Below, piece after piece: positions 1-9,870 of a DNA stretch of 64,000 nucleotides. Where the stretch lies: NCBI RefSeq assembly GCF_014396785.1, contig NZ_CP060718.1, forward strand, positions 2,314,501-2,378,500, written 5' to 3'. The position numbers were made by a program, and so were the translations under genes. Within the stretch, counting starts at the first letter, position 1. Each line of letters begins with the position of its first letter. Under the pieces are notes generated by a model. It saw only the letters and a list, made by a program, of their open reading frames with translations, had not been told where the DNA came from and did not search any database. The stretch is from Sphingomonas lutea (GTDB taxonomy: Bacteria; Pseudomonadota; Alphaproteobacteria; Sphingomonadales; Sphingomonadaceae).

Positions 1-174
1 CTCGACATCGATCGTCGCGACCAGGCGCTCGCCGTGCCAGACTTCGCGCCGGCCGGAGCTCGGAATCTCGCGCGCCACGGCGATCGCATCGCGATCGCAG
101 GCGGCCCGGATCCATTCGACTTCGACCACGTGGCGAACGCGGTCGAGTCGGTAAATGCGATAGTCGCGCGTCAC
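1..174 (-). CDS. Hypothetical protein, N-terminal part (cut by window edge)
   Basis: An open frame runs off the left edge of the window. It starts at GTG 174 and gives 58 residues beginning VTRDYRIYRLDRVRH, with a charged, soluble composition and no signal peptide or membrane segment. An ATG at 190 lies in another frame that reads poorly. I do not recognise the family. The start is plausible but no strong ribosome-binding site is visible, and the C-terminus is missing. Confidence 0.45.
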   Translation of the reverse strand, partial: MTRDYRIYRLDRVRHVVEVEWIRAACDRDAIAVAREIPSSGRREVWHGERLVATIDVE

Positions 175-396
175 CCTGCCGGGCTAGCATGATGCGCCGC
201 CGTAACGAACCTGCCGGAGCGTCGTCCGACCCCTTTCAAACGCAGTTCAGCGTAAGCTGCGAAAGGTGACGCCGCGTTAAGCTTAACGGGTCACCGCGCG
301 CCGCCTGACAAATGCCTCACGATGCGGTATGATCGACGCAGCGACGACATGCCGCTCGGGTGGCGTTTCCCGGTTCACGAAAGGGGAGGCGTGACG

Positions 397-708
397 ATGA
401 ACCCGGATCCTGCTTTTGCACCTACCGAGTCCCGCGGCCCGTCCGCGCCGGACGCGACTTTGTTCAGCCAGGCCTGGGAAGGCCGGTCGGTCGACGATCT
501 TCGTGCGATCATTGCCCATGGCCTGCACGACGAAGGCTATGCGGCGGCGGCGCGCGAGCTCGAGCGGCGCGCCAACCTTCTCGCGCACCAGGAAGAGGAC
601 GTGGCCGAGGCCGACCGGGCGCATCAGCGCGCCTTCGTCCGCCATCTCATTATCGGCTTTACGCTCGTCGCAATTGCGGGGATCGTGATCGGGCTGCTGA
701 TTCCCTGA
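397..708 (+). CDS. Small C-terminally anchored membrane protein, unknown function
   Basis: 103 residues. The start at ATG 397 is chosen because AAGGGGAGG lies 7 bases upstream; longer in-frame starts upstream lack such a site. The N-terminal 75 residues are soluble and acidic, with a helical Ala/Glu/Arg stretch (SVDDLRAIIAHGLHDEGYAA). The last ~23 residues form one hydrophobic segment ending in GIVIGLLIP, so the protein is probably tail-anchored in the inner membrane. I do not recognise a named family. It is followed tail-to-tail by the MFS gene. Confidence 0.6.
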   Translation: MNPDPAFAPTESRGPSAPDATLFSQAWEGRSVDDLRAIIAHGLHDEGYAAAARELERRANLLAHQEEDVAEADRAHQRAFVRHLIIGFTLVAIAGIVIGLLIP

Positions 709-724
709 AAAAGTCGCGGGACGG

Positions 725-1948
725 TCAGTCGATTTGCACCTGCTCGATGCGGGGCACGCCTACCATCCACCACAGCGCACCGACGGCGGCGACCGCCGCG
801 GTTAGCAAGAAGGCAGAATCATAGCCAGATCGCTGCACGACCATCGCCGTGATGATCGGCCCAATGATTCCCGACACGTTGCCAATTGCATTCTGAACGC
901 CGACCCACGTGCCGGCGGCGCGCGGCCCGGCAAACATCTGCGCAACGGCGTAGAGGTTGAGCGACAGCGCGGCGCTGGCCGCGCCCGCGAGGCAGAGCAG
1001 CAGCCCGATCATCAGTGCGCTGTGCGCATAAGCAAGGCCAAGGATGGCGCCTGCGGCGACGAGCTGACTGACGACCATCATCCCGCGTCGAATCGCCGCT
1101 TCCGAACGGCCCGACCGCGTCCACCAGTCCGAAAAATGGCCGTAGCCCAGCGCGCACGCGCCCTGGACCGCATAGCCCAGCGTCGCGAGGAAGGTCATTT
1201 CGGCGATGCTGAACCCGCGCGACTTGGTCAGGAACAGCGGCAGCCAGGCCAGCAGGAAATAGAAACAGTAGTTCCCCAGCGCATGGACGATCGACATCGA
1301 CCACAAGGGCCATTTGGACAGCAGTTGCGCGACCGGCACCTTGGCGCCGCCGTCGAGATGCCCCTCGGTCGGTAGGGCGAGGACGGTCTGCCGCCACGGC
1401 ACAAGCCACAGCAGGGTGACGATGCCAAAGACGATGAAGATCGCCTGCCAGCCGAGCGAGCCGAGGATCAGTCCTCCGGCCAAGGTCCCCAGTGCCGGAC
1501 CAAGCGCAAGGCCAGCTGCGACCGTGGCATTGGCAATGCCGCGCCGTTCGGGCGGGACGTGCCGGGCGATCAGCTTCGAGCTTCCGGGAAAGGAGATGCT
1601 TTCACCGACGCCAAGCATGATGCGCAACACGAGGAGCGACGTGAAGCCGCCGGCAAAGCCCATCAGCAAGGTGCTGACCGCCCATAGAAGGATCCCGCCC
1701 GACATCAGGCGGTAGACGGAGAAACGGTCGCACAGCCAGCCGGCGAACAGCTGCACCGGCGCGTAAATCCAGAAGAAGGCCGAAAAGATCAGCCCATATT
1801 CTTCTTCGGACAGGCCGAGGTCGTCTTTCATGACCGGCGCGGCGATGCCGATCGCGCCGCGGTCGATGTAATTGAGGAACACCGCAGCGCCGAGCAGCAG
1901 GATCAGCGACGTGCTCGCGGTCCGCTTTGTGGATGCGATTGTCGCCAT
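725..1948 (-). CDS. MFS transporter, ACS (anion:cation symporter)-like
   Basis: 407 residues with about 12 hydrophobic segments. The N-terminus (FLNYIDRGAIGIAAPVMKDD) and the loop GWLCDRFSVYRL after TM2 match the major facilitator superfamily signature, and the NYIDR motif in TM1 is typical of the ACS family, which moves organic anions such as hexuronates or phthalate. The substrate cannot be inferred. A site AAGGGGAC precedes the ATG. The gene sits 46 bp downstream of ftsA on the same strand, where ftsZ would be expected in relatives; it has no evident link to cell division. Confidence 0.85.
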   Translation of the reverse strand: MATIASTKRTASTSLILLLGAAVFLNYIDRGAIGIAAPVMKDDLGLSEEEYGLIFSAFFWIYAPVQLFAGWLCDRFSVYRLMSGGILLWAVSTLLMGFAGGFTSLLVLRIMLGVGESISFPGSSKLIARHVPPERRGIANATVAAGLALGPALGTLAGGLILGSLGWQAIFIVFGIVTLLWLVPWRQTVLALPTEGHLDGGAKVPVAQLLSKWPLWSMSIVHALGNYCFYFLLAWLPLFLTKSRGFSIAEMTFLATLGYAVQGACALGYGHFSDWWTRSGRSEAAIRRGMMVVSQLVAAGAILGLAYAHSALMIGLLLCLAGAASAALSLNLYAVAQMFAGPRAAGTWVGVQNAIGNVSGIIGPIITAMVVQRSGYDSAFLLTAAVAAVGALWWMVGVPRIEQVQID

Positions 1949-1994
1949 GCCTGTCCCCTTGCCCCGGCAGCGGCGTAACAGAATCGCGGCGGCG

Positions 1995-3248
1995 CTAGAA
2001 CCCGCCCTTCATCGCGGTCATCAGCCGGCCAAACATGCCGGTGGATTTCTTGCGCTGCGTCGGGGGCATGCCGATGTCGCGAATGTCGCTGGTCCCGGAA
2101 GCGGCCAGGAGCGCGAGGCCGACAAGAGTCGAGAACGCCGGGCCGCTATGCGCGTCGGGCAGCCCGGCAATCTGCTTGGGCCGGCCAAGGCGAACGGCGC
2201 GGCCGAGCACGCCCTGCATGTAATCGGCGATGTTCTTGAGTTCGGCGCCGCCGCCGGTGAGGACGACCTGCCGCCCCACGGGCCCGGTGAAGCCCAATTC
2301 CTTGAGCGCGGCTTCGACCTGGTTGGTCAGCTCCTCGATGCGCTGGCGGATGACCATCATCAGCTGGGCGCGGGTGATCTTCATCGGCTCGGCACCCTGC
2401 TCTGCCCCGATCTGCGCGGCTTCGATCATCTCGTGATTGTCGCGCGGACTGGTCATGGCCGAGCCGTAGAAGCACTTCAGCCGCTCGGCGTCACGCCGCT
2501 GGACGGCGAAGGCGGTGGCGATGTCATTGGTGATGTCGCGCGCGCCGAGGTCGATCGAGCGCAGGCCGAGCAGCATCCCACCATAGTGAACCGACACGTT
2601 GGTGACGTCGGCGCCAAGCTCGACCAGCGCAACGCCCAGCTCACGCTCTTCGTCGCTGAGGCAGGCCAGCGCGGCGGCAATCGGCGAGGCAACGATGGCG
2701 CGCACGCCAAGGTGCGCCGAGCGGATCACGGTATCGATATTGCGCAGCGGCGCAGGATCGGCGGCGATGACGTGAATGTCGACGCCAAGGCGATTGGCGA
2801 AGAGCCCGATCGGCTGTTGTACGCCCTGCGCGCGATCGATGGTGTAGAGCGCCGGGTGGGCGTGGAGCACGACCTGGCCGGTGCGATCAATCGCAGCGCG
2901 GCCTGCGCTCAGCAATTCGTCGATGTCCGACTGCTCGACCGGGTGTCCGCCAAGCTCGACCTCGACATTGGCTAGATCACTCACCAGCCCGCCCGCGCCG
3001 TAGCTGGCCCAGACGTCCTCGACCGTCACGCCCGACATGCGCTCGGCCAGTTCGACCGCTTCGCGTACCGCGAATTCGCTGGCCGCCATGTCGGTGATGT
3101 AGCCGCGCTTGACCCCGCGGCTTTCGCGCTGACCGGTGCCGAGCACGGTCAGGCGTCCCTCCTCGCCCGGCGCGACGATCAGCGCGCTGACCTTCGACGA
3201 GCCAATGTCGAGCGCGGCAATCGGCTGTTGTTCGGAAGATGCGGCCAC
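1995..3248 (-). CDS. ftsA: Cell division protein FtsA
   Basis: 417 residues, actin-like ATPase that tethers FtsZ filaments to the inner membrane and recruits the divisome. The phosphate-1 motif (ALDIGSSKVSALIV) lies near residues 12-25, the 1C subdomain follows, and a glycine-rich phosphate-2 region (VVLTGGGAELKNI) is in the C-terminal third. The last residues (GMFGRLMTAMKGGF) form the amphipathic helix that binds membrane. The start is GTG 3248, nine bases after ftsQ. It is the last gene of the cluster here: ftsZ does not follow. Confidence 0.95.
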   Translation of the reverse strand: MAASSEQQPIAALDIGSSKVSALIVAPGEEGRLTVLGTGQRESRGVKRGYITDMAASEFAVREAVELAERMSGVTVEDVWASYGAGGLVSDLANVEVELGGHPVEQSDIDELLSAGRAAIDRTGQVVLHAHPALYTIDRAQGVQQPIGLFANRLGVDIHVIAADPAPLRNIDTVIRSAHLGVRAIVASPIAAALACLSDEERELGVALVELGADVTNVSVHYGGMLLGLRSIDLGARDITNDIATAFAVQRRDAERLKCFYGSAMTSPRDNHEMIEAAQIGAEQGAEPMKITRAQLMMVIRQRIEELTNQVEAALKELGFTGPVGRQVVLTGGGAELKNIADYMQGVLGRAVRLGRPKQIAGLPDAHSGPAFSTLVGLALLAASGTSDIRDIGMPPTQRKKSTGMFGRLMTAMKGGF

Positions 3249-3257
3249 GGTGCCGGG

Positions 3258-4172
3258 TCAGCTTTGCTGCGGCGGCTGGTCGCCGGTGATGGTCTCGCCC
3301 GGTGCGCGCGGCAGGCGGACGATCATCTTGCCGGGGATGCGCAAGTCGAACCGGACGACGCCGCGACCGAGCAGCCCGTTCGAGCGGTCCAGCTTGGCGA
3401 ATTTGCCGAGCGCGGCCCGCGCGGCCTGCTCGCCTTCGGGGAGCGCGATCGTCTCGCCCGATTGGAAGCTCAAATCCCAGCGGCGGCGTCCGACCCATGT
3501 TGCCGAGGCAAGCTGCGGCTGCAGCGTCGGAACGCTGGCCATCAGCCGGCCTAATTCCTTGCTTTGCGCATTCGCCCCCTGCCCGATCAGCAATGGCAGG
3601 TCGGGCATGTTCGAAATGGCGACCTTGTCGAGCACCACCCCTTCAGCGTCGACCAGGGTGAGCTGGCCGCTGTCCTGCCACAGCGCCGCAGGCTTGCGCT
3701 CGACGATGTCGATCACCAGCGTGTCGGGCAGGCGGCGGGACACGCGCGCGTCCTTGACCCAGCCGAAGCCGATCAGCCGCTCGCGGATCGCGGCGACGTC
3801 GACCAAGGGCTGCGGCGGCTTGCCCGCGCCGGCGGTTTCGGCGGCACGCGCCAGCTCATCGGTGACGACGCGGTCGACGATGCGGCGGTCCATCTTGTCG
3901 AGGCCGACGATCTGGTAGCCGCTGACGACGAAGCCGGCGCGGCCCAGCGCGGCGCCCGCCGACCGTTCCGCCTTGGCCGGGATATCGAGCGCGACCAGCA
4001 CGACGAAGGCGATGGCCAGAAGGAAGCCGGTAAAGGCCAGGCCGGCGAGCTTGCTTGCCCGCGCCTCATTGACCGGCAGGTTCCTGGCGATTTTCTTGGA
4101 GACGGCGTTGCCCGACGATTTGCGCGGCTTGGCCCGCGCGCCGCCGCCGCGCCTGACGTGCGCCGCGCTCAC
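3258..4172 (-). CDS. ftsQ: Cell division protein FtsQ
   Basis: 304 residues. A basic cytoplasmic N-terminus (~40 residues) precedes one membrane segment (LAGLAFTGFLLAIAFVVLVA, about 42-62). A periplasmic POTRA domain follows, beginning near FVVSGYQIVGLDKM, then the FtsQ beta domain with GFGWVKDARVSRRLPDTLVI. FtsQ links early and late divisome proteins and binds FtsB/FtsL. The ATG overlaps the ddl stop by ATGA. The C-terminal tail is Pro/Gln-rich. Confidence 0.93.
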   Translation of the reverse strand: MSAAHVRRGGGARAKPRKSSGNAVSKKIARNLPVNEARASKLAGLAFTGFLLAIAFVVLVALDIPAKAERSAGAALGRAGFVVSGYQIVGLDKMDRRIVDRVVTDELARAAETAGAGKPPQPLVDVAAIRERLIGFGWVKDARVSRRLPDTLVIDIVERKPAALWQDSGQLTLVDAEGVVLDKVAISNMPDLPLLIGQGANAQSKELGRLMASVPTLQPQLASATWVGRRRWDLSFQSGETIALPEGEQAARAALGKFAKLDRSNGLLGRGVVRFDLRIPGKMIVRLPRAPGETITGDQPPQQS

Positions 4173-5116
4173 GTACCGGCCGCCTCGTCGAGCGCTTCGA
4201 TGATCAGGCGCTCGACCAATTCGCCGTAGCTGATGCCGCGATACTTGGCCTGCTCGGGCACCAGGCTGAGCGGGGTCATGCCGGGCTGGGTGTTGACTTC
4301 GAGCAGATAGAGCCCCGCTTCGCCCTGCTCTTCGTCCCAGCGGAAGTCGGATCGCGACGCGCCCTTGCAGCCGAGCAGGCGATGCGCCTCGGCGGCCATG
4401 TTCATCATCGCCCCGGCGATATCGTCTGGCACCTCCGCCGGGCAGACGTGCACGGTGCGGCCATCGGTATATTTGTGCTCATAATCGTAGAAGCCGCTGT
4501 CGATCTTGAGCTCTGTCACCGCGAGCGCCTCGCCGCCCATCACCGCCACGGTCAGCTCGCGGCCCTTGATGAACGGCTCGGCGAGCAGTTCGTCGAACTC
4601 ATGCCACGGCCCCGGAACGTCACGGCCGATCGGGCTGCCGTGATTGCCGCCTTCGGTGACGATCGCGACGCCGACCGACGAGCCTTCGTTGACCGGCTTG
4701 AGCACGTACGGCCGCGGGATGGGATCGCGCTCGTAAAGCGTTTCGCTTAAGACCATCGTGCCCTTGGGCATGCGGATGCCGCGCGGCACCAGCACCATCT
4801 TGGTCAATTCCTTGTCGATGGCGATGACCGAGGTTTCGAGCCCGCTGTGCGTGTAGGGGATCTGCATCAGGTCGAGCATGCCCTGGACGGTGCCATCCTC
4901 GCCCGGCGTGCCGTGGAGGGCGTTGAACACGACGTCGGGGCGAATTCCGGCGAGCACCGCGGCGACATTGCGGTCCATGTCCACCTCGGTCACGTTCGAC
5001 CAGCCGCGCTCGCGCAACGCCTCGGCAACGCCGCGGCCGCTGGTCAGCGAGACCTCGCGCTCCGACGACCAGCCGCCCATCAGGACGGCGACGTTGAGGT
5101 CGCGGTTCACGCTCAC
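4169..5116 (-). CDS. ddl: D-alanine--D-alanine ligase
   Basis: Joins two D-Ala with ATP to make the dipeptide used by MurF. An ATP-grasp fold is visible: the N-terminal LMGGWSSEREVSLTSG, the ATP-lid EGSSVGVAIV, and LLEVNTQPGMTPLSLVPEQA near the C-terminus carrying the metal-binding Glu and Asn. I place the start at GTG 5116, which overlaps the murB stop as GTGA and gives 315 residues. A frame extension to ATG 5146 only adds ten residues read from the end of murB, and GTG 5110 is a further alternative. Confidence 0.93.
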   Translation of the reverse strand: MSVNRDLNVAVLMGGWSSEREVSLTSGRGVAEALRERGWSNVTEVDMDRNVAAVLAGIRPDVVFNALHGTPGEDGTVQGMLDLMQIPYTHSGLETSVIAIDKELTKMVLVPRGIRMPKGTMVLSETLYERDPIPRPYVLKPVNEGSSVGVAIVTEGGNHGSPIGRDVPGPWHEFDELLAEPFIKGRELTVAVMGGEALAVTELKIDSGFYDYEHKYTDGRTVHVCPAEVPDDIAGAMMNMAAEAHRLLGCKGASRSDFRWDEEQGEAGLYLLEVNTQPGMTPLSLVPEQAKYRGISYGELVERLIIEALDEAAGT

Positions 5117-6084
5117 TGGACAACCCCCACGCGCTGAATCTCCCACTCCAAAGTGATGTTGGTTCGCGCCTGCACCCGGCGCCGGACTTCTTCGCCCAGC
5201 TCCTCAATGTCGGCGCTGGTCGCGCTACCGAGGTTGAGCAGGAAATTGCAATGCTTGTCCGACACTTGCGCATCGCCGAGCTTCATGCCGCGGCAGCCCG
5301 CCGCATCGATCAGCGCCCACGCCTTGTGGCCGTCCGGATTTTTGAACGTCGACCCGCCCGTGCGGCTGCGCAAAGGCTGGGATTCCTCACGCGCCTGGGC
5401 GATGCGGTCCATCTCCGCACCGATCACTTCGCGGTCGCCCGGCGTGCCGCGCAAGGTGGCGTCGAGGACCACCGCTCCCTCGGGCAATTCGCTGTGGCGG
5501 TAGGTGTAGCCGAGCCGCTCGGCCGGCCATTCCTCGACCTCGCCGGAGCGCAGCGCGATGCGCGCCGAGACGAGGATGTCGCTGACTTCGCGGCCATAAG
5601 CGCCGCCATTCATGCGCACGAAGCCGCCAACCGTGCCGGGAATGCCGCGCAGGAATTCGAGGCCGGCAATGCCCGCATCGCGCGCGGTCGAGGAAACGAG
5701 AATGCCGCTCGCCCCGCCGCCGCAGCGAAGCGTCGTCGCGTCGATCTGTTCGATCCGCGCGAACGGCTTGCCGAGACGGACGACCACGCCCGGAACGCCG
5801 CCATCGCGCACGATCATGTTCGACCCGAGGCCGAGCGCCATGACGGGAACGTCGGGGTCGAGGTCGCGAAGGAAGGATATGAGGTCGTCGGCATCGGCCG
5901 GTTCGAACAGCCAGTCGGCATTGCCGCCACTTTTGAACCATACGAGAGGGGCAAGGGGGGCGTGGGGCGTCAGTTTCCCACGCGCCTTGATTGAACCAAG
6001 TTCCGTTTGTGCCGAGCGAAGTCGAGGCACGTCCACACCTGGTCCCTCGACTTCGCTCGGGACGAACGGAGATGGGTGCGTCAC
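5113..6084 (-). CDS. murB: UDP-N-acetylmuramate dehydrogenase MurB
   Basis: FAD enzyme reducing UDP-GlcNAc-enolpyruvate to UDP-MurNAc with NADPH. Family motifs seen are [13 protein letters not shown] and [18 protein letters not shown] (FAD pyrophosphate site) and [12 protein letters not shown] containing the catalytic Ser. I choose GTG 6084 because it overlaps the murC stop as GTGA, like other joints in this cluster; the protein is then 323 residues. The first ~30 residues are unusual: they are read through a palindromic repeat (6003-6069), giving [14 protein letters not shown]. The conserved part begins near [18 protein letters not shown], and no ATG, GTG or TTG lies between the repeat and it. 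Confidence 0.9.
   Translation of the reverse strand: MTHPSPFVPSEVEGPGVDVPRLRSAQTELGSIKARGKLTPHAPLAPLVWFKSGGNADWLFEPADADDLISFLRDLDPDVPVMALGLGSNMIVRDGGVPGVVVRLGKPFARIEQIDATTLRCGGGASGILVSSTARDAGIAGLEFLRGIPGTVGGFVRMNGGAYGREVSDILVSARIALRSGEVEEWPAERLGYTYRHSELPEGAVVLDATLRGTPGDREVIGAEMDRIAQAREESQPLRSRTGGSTFKNPDGHKAWALIDAAGCRGMKLGDAQVSDKHCNFLLNLGSATSADIEELGEEVRRRVQARTNITLEWEIQRVGVVQ
6003..6069. repeat. Palindromic repeat, copy 1 (coding, murB 5' end)
   Basis: Two 25-base arms, 6003-6027 and 6045-6069, are inverted repeats matching at 23 of 25 positions, with a 17-base loop. The core is CGAGCGAAGTCGAGG / CCTCGACTTCGCTCGG. The same core occurs at 13683-13740 and 50329-50397. Here the element lies inside the murB frame just after its start. 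Confidence 0.85.
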
Positions 6085-7493
6085 TTCGCCGCCCTCGCCG
6101 CTTCCACGCCCTTGGGCAAAGCCGCGGCCCACTTCGTAATGTCGCCCGCGCCCATGCAGATGATCATGTCACCTTCGGCAGCGAAATCCCGCAATTCGCG
6201 GGATAGCGATTTCTGGTCGGCAATGGTGCGCGCCATGCGGTGGCCGCGGGCGCGGATGCCTTCGACCAGCGCGGCGGAATCGACGCCGTCAATCGGCTCC
6301 TCGCCCGCCGGATAGACCGGCGTTACGAACACCATGTCGGCATCGTTGAAGGCATTCTGAAAGTCTTCCATCAGCCCTTCGAGCCGGGTGTAGCGGTGCG
6401 GCTGCATGACCGCGATGACTCGGCCCGTCGCGCCCTCGCGCGCGGCGCCGAGCACCGCGCGGATTTCGGTCGGGTGATGCGCGTAATCGTCGATCACCAC
6501 GGCGCCGTCCACTTCACCCACCTTGGTGAAGCGGCGCTTGACCCCTTCGAACTTCTCGAAGCCGCCGCGGATGGCATCGTCGGTAAGCCCAAGCTCGAGC
6601 GCGACGGCGATTGCGGCCAGCGCATTCTGCACATTGTGCCGGCCTGGGATGGGCACGAACACATTTTCGATCGTGCGGCGGGCGCCGTCCTTTTCCAGGA
6701 TGACGACGTCAAGCCGCGTCCCGCCCGGCACCGGCGTCACATTGTCGGCGCGAACGTCGGCGAGTGCCGAAAAACCGTAGGTGACCACGCGCCGGTCGCG
6801 GATGCGCGACAGGATGTTCTGCACTTCGGGATGGTCGACGCACAGGACGGCGAGCCCGTAGAAGGGCACATTCTCGATGAACTCGACGAACGCGTCCTTG
6901 ACCCGGTCGAAGCTGCCGTAATGTTCGAGATGCTCGGGATCGATGTTGGTGACGACCGCGATCGTCCCGTCGAGGCGCAGGAAGCTGCCGTCGCTCTCGT
7001 CCGCCTCGATCACCCACCAGTCGCTTTTGCCGAGCCGCGCGTTCGAGCCGTAGCGGTTGATGATCCCGCCGTTGATGACGGTCGGGTCGATCTTCCCACT
7101 GTCCAGCAACGCCGCGATCATCGATGTGGTCGTGGTCTTGCCGTGCGTGCCCGCAACCGCGACGGTCTTTTGCATGCGCATCAGCTCGGCCAGCATCTCC
7201 GCGCGCTTGACCCGCGGCAGGCGGCGTTCGGAGGCGGCGCCGATCTCCGGATTGTCGTCCTTGATCGCCGACGAACAGACCACCACTGCGGCATCGCCGA
7301 GATTGTCGGACGAATGGCCGATGGCGACGGGGATGCCCTGCTTGCGCAATTTTTCGACGACATAGCCTTCGGCGACGTCGGAGCCCTGCACCTTGTAGCC
7401 GAGCTGGTGCATGACCTCGGCGATCCCCGACATGCCGATCCCGCCGATGCCGACGAAGTGGATCGTGCCGATATCCGTTCCGAGCGCCTTCAT
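6081..7493 (-). CDS. murC: UDP-N-acetylmuramate--L-alanine ligase MurC
   Basis: 470 residues. Adds L-Ala to UDP-MurNAc with ATP in the cytoplasm. The N-terminal Rossmann part has [20 protein letters not shown], the ATP P-loop is [17 protein letters not shown] (around residue 115), and the C-terminal domain has [16 protein letters not shown]. It overlaps murG upstream by ATGA and murB downstream by GTGA, so these genes are very likely translationally coupled. Confidence 0.96.
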   Translation of the reverse strand: MKALGTDIGTIHFVGIGGIGMSGIAEVMHQLGYKVQGSDVAEGYVVEKLRKQGIPVAIGHSSDNLGDAAVVVCSSAIKDDNPEIGAASERRLPRVKRAEMLAELMRMQKTVAVAGTHGKTTTTSMIAALLDSGKIDPTVINGGIINRYGSNARLGKSDWWVIEADESDGSFLRLDGTIAVVTNIDPEHLEHYGSFDRVKDAFVEFIENVPFYGLAVLCVDHPEVQNILSRIRDRRVVTYGFSALADVRADNVTPVPGGTRLDVVILEKDGARRTIENVFVPIPGRHNVQNALAAIAVALELGLTDDAIRGGFEKFEGVKRRFTKVGEVDGAVVIDDYAHHPTEIRAVLGAAREGATGRVIAVMQPHRYTRLEGLMEDFQNAFNDADMVFVTPVYPAGEEPIDGVDSAALVEGIRARGHRMARTIADQKSLSRELRDFAAEGDMIICMGAGDITKWAAALPKGVEAARAAK

Positions 7494-8650
7494 GCCGGAA
7501 GCGCCTCGACGGGGCCGTCGCTGGTCACGCGCGGGGTCAGCGCAGGTCCGATCGCGATTGGCGCAAGCCCGCCTCCGACGCGCTCGACCAGATCGGCGAG
7601 GTCGCGCGCGGCGTGGGGGCGGCCGACCGACAGCGCCCGGCTCGCGGCGTTGGACAGTGCGACGGGATCAGCGGCCATGGCCTCGATCTGGCGCGCGAGA
7701 ACGTCGGGCGTGAAGCCCGACTGCTGGATGGTGCGCGCGCCGCCGGCCGCGGTCATCTCGCGCGCATTGGCGGTCTGGTGGTCGTCGGTCGCCGCCGGAT
7801 AGGGCACCAGGATCGCCGGGCGGCCCGCCGCGGTCAGTTCTGCGACCGTCGACGCGCCGGCGCGGGCGATGACAAGATGCGCATCGCCAAGCTTCTCGGG
7901 CAGGTCCTCGATGTAGGTCATCAGCTCGGCGGGGATGCCGAGCCGGGCGTACCGATCGCGCACCGCGTCGATGTCGTCGGGGCGGCATTGCTGGACGACC
8001 TGGAGGCGGCGGCGAAGCCACGGCTGCAGCTTGCCCAGCCCTTCGGGCACGACATCGGCGAAGATGCTCGCGCCCTGGCTGCCGCCGGTGACGAGGATCT
8101 TGAGCGGCGCAATCTCGTCGAACGGGGGATAGGGCAGCTCGCCCAGGCGCGAGACGATCTCACGCACCGGATTGCCGACCAGCACGATCTTCGCCTTGTA
8201 CGAGGGCCGGTATCGTTCGACTTGGTCATAAGCCGTGGCGAGCGCCGCGGCATCCCCGGCAAGCAGGCGGTTGGTCCGCCCAGCGACCGCATTCTGTTCG
8301 TGCAGGATGGTCGGGATATTCATCGCGCTTGCGGCGAGCAGCGCCGGAAAGGCCGCATAGCCGCCGAAGCCGATCACCGCGTCGGGCGTATGTTCCTTGT
8401 AGATCCGCTTCGCCTCCCCCCGGCCGCGCATCACCGCGCGGGCGGTGCGCAGCCAGCCGAGCGGCCCGCCGCCGATCCGCCCCGCGGGCAGGATGTGCAC
8501 GGGCACGTCCTTGAACAGGCCGGGAAAGCGCGCGCCGCGCTCATCGGTGATCAGCAGCACGCCGTGGCCGCGGCTCTTCAGCTCCGCGGCCAGCGCATGG
8601 GCCGGCACCATATGGCCGCCGGTGCCTCCCGCCGCCAAAACGAAATTCAT
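7490..8650 (-). CDS. murG: UDP-GlcNAc:lipid I transferase MurG
   Basis: 386 residues from ATG 8650. Makes lipid II from lipid I at the inner face of the membrane. The N-terminal glycine loop [19 protein letters not shown] and the C-terminal donor-site region ([20 protein letters not shown]) are typical of GT28 MurG. The start overlaps the ftsW stop as ATGA; an upstream in-frame start would add eight residues from the end of ftsW and is rejected. Confidence 0.95.
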   Translation of the reverse strand: MNFVLAAGGTGGHMVPAHALAAELKSRGHGVLLITDERGARFPGLFKDVPVHILPAGRIGGGPLGWLRTARAVMRGRGEAKRIYKEHTPDAVIGFGGYAAFPALLAASAMNIPTILHEQNAVAGRTNRLLAGDAAALATAYDQVERYRPSYKAKIVLVGNPVREIVSRLGELPYPPFDEIAPLKILVTGGSQGASIFADVVPEGLGKLQPWLRRRLQVVQQCRPDDIDAVRDRYARLGIPAELMTYIEDLPEKLGDAHLVIARAGASTVAELTAAGRPAILVPYPAATDDHQTANAREMTAAGGARTIQQSGFTPDVLARQIEAMAADPVALSNAASRALSVGRPHAARDLADLVERVGGGLAPIAIGPALTPRVTSDGPVEALPA

Positions 8651-9870
8651 GCGGCTAACGACTCCCCGCTCCATTTGACCACATAGGGCGAGCGCGTGAG
8701 ATACGGGTTCCGGCGCGTGAAGGCGAGCAGCAAGCCCATCGAGATCGACAGCGCAAGCATCGAGCTGCCGCCATAGCTGATGAACGGCAGCGTCATCCCC
8801 TTCGACGGGGCGAGCTGGACGTTGACCAGCATGTTGATCAGCGCCTGAAGCCCGAACTGGATGGCGAGGCCCGCAGCGGCGAGGATCGCGAAGCTGTTGT
8901 CCTCGTCGAGCAGCTTGATCAGCACGCGCGCGACGATGCCGAGATAGAGCAAGGCGATGGCGAGGCAGGCGATCAGGCCGAACTCCTCCCCAATGACCGA
9001 AAAGATGTAGTCGGTATGCGGTTCGGGCAGCCCGAATTTGCGCGTGCCGCCGCCCGGCCCCATGCCGAACAGCCCGCCGGCGGTCAGCGTGCGCAGCGCG
9101 TTTTCGACCTGGAAATTATCGCCTTCGCCGAACAGGAAGCCATCGATCCGCGCGGTCGCCACGGGGTAGAAGAAGTACGCCAGGATGACCGCGACCACGG
9201 TCGCCGCGGCGAGCATGCCGAGCATCCGCATGCTGACCCCGGCGAGCGCGAGCATCGCGATCCACACGCAGCCGAAGATGATCGTCGATCCGAAGTCGGG
9301 CTGTTGCATCAAGAGGAAGGCGATCGCGCCCATGACGCCCGCCGAGATGGCGAAGACCGGCAGCGTCTTGTCGCTTTCGCGCAAGCTGAGAAGCCAGGCG
9401 AGCGCGACGACGAAGAAGGGCTTCAAGAATTCGGACGGCTGGAGCTGGCCGACGCCGATTTCGATCCAGCGCGTCGCGCCGTTCCGCTCGAACCCGATGA
9501 CGGGCACGAAGATCATCAGCACGAAGAAGAAGGCGGCGCCGAACAGGGACGCACGGCGAAGGCGGTCCTTGGGCATCATCGAAATGCCGATCATCACCGG
9601 CACGCCGACCGCGATCCACGCCAGCTGGCGCCAGAAGTAATAGAGCTCGGAAAAGCGCACCGATCCGCCCGAATAGCGATGCCCGGCGGCGGGCGAAGCG
9701 GCAGCGACGGCGATCAGCCCGATGCCGATCAGGACGCTGATCAGCAGCAGCAGGACCTTGTCGATCTCCCAGAACCAGCGGCCCATCGGCGAAGTGTCGG
9801 AACGGCCGTAGCGATCGGGATCGATCAGCGCGGCCTTGGCCTTGATCTGGCCGGAGATGGACTTGATCAT
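8647..9870 (-). CDS. ftsW: Septal peptidoglycan glycosyltransferase FtsW
   Basis: 407 residues, SEDS family, about ten membrane segments. It polymerises lipid II at the septum with FtsI as partner. The SEDS signatures are seen: the periplasmic loop with LQPSEFLKPFFVVALAWLLS and the C-terminal PSKGMTLPFISYGGSSMLAL. It has a ~30-residue cytoplasmic N-terminus. It overlaps murD and murG by ATGA on each side. Confidence 0.95.
   Translation of the reverse strand: MIKSISGQIKAKAALIDPDRYGRSDTSPMGRWFWEIDKVLLLLISVLIGIGLIAVAAASPAAGHRYSGGSVRFSELYYFWRQLAWIAVGVPVMIGISMMPKDRLRRASLFGAAFFFVLMIFVPVIGFERNGATRWIEIGVGQLQPSEFLKPFFVVALAWLLSLRESDKTLPVFAISAGVMGAIAFLLMQQPDFGSTIIFGCVWIAMLALAGVSMRMLGMLAAATVVAVILAYFFYPVATARIDGFLFGEGDNFQVENALRTLTAGGLFGMGPGGGTRKFGLPEPHTDYIFSVIGEEFGLIACLAIALLYLGIVARVLIKLLDEDNSFAILAAAGLAIQFGLQALINMLVNVQLAPSKGMTLPFISYGGSSMLALSISMGLLLAFTRRNPYLTRSPYVVKWSGESLAA

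Noticed and set aside
6240..7802. 520-residue open frame antisense to murC/murG
   Set aside because: Shadow of two well-supported mur genes; no recognisable domain.
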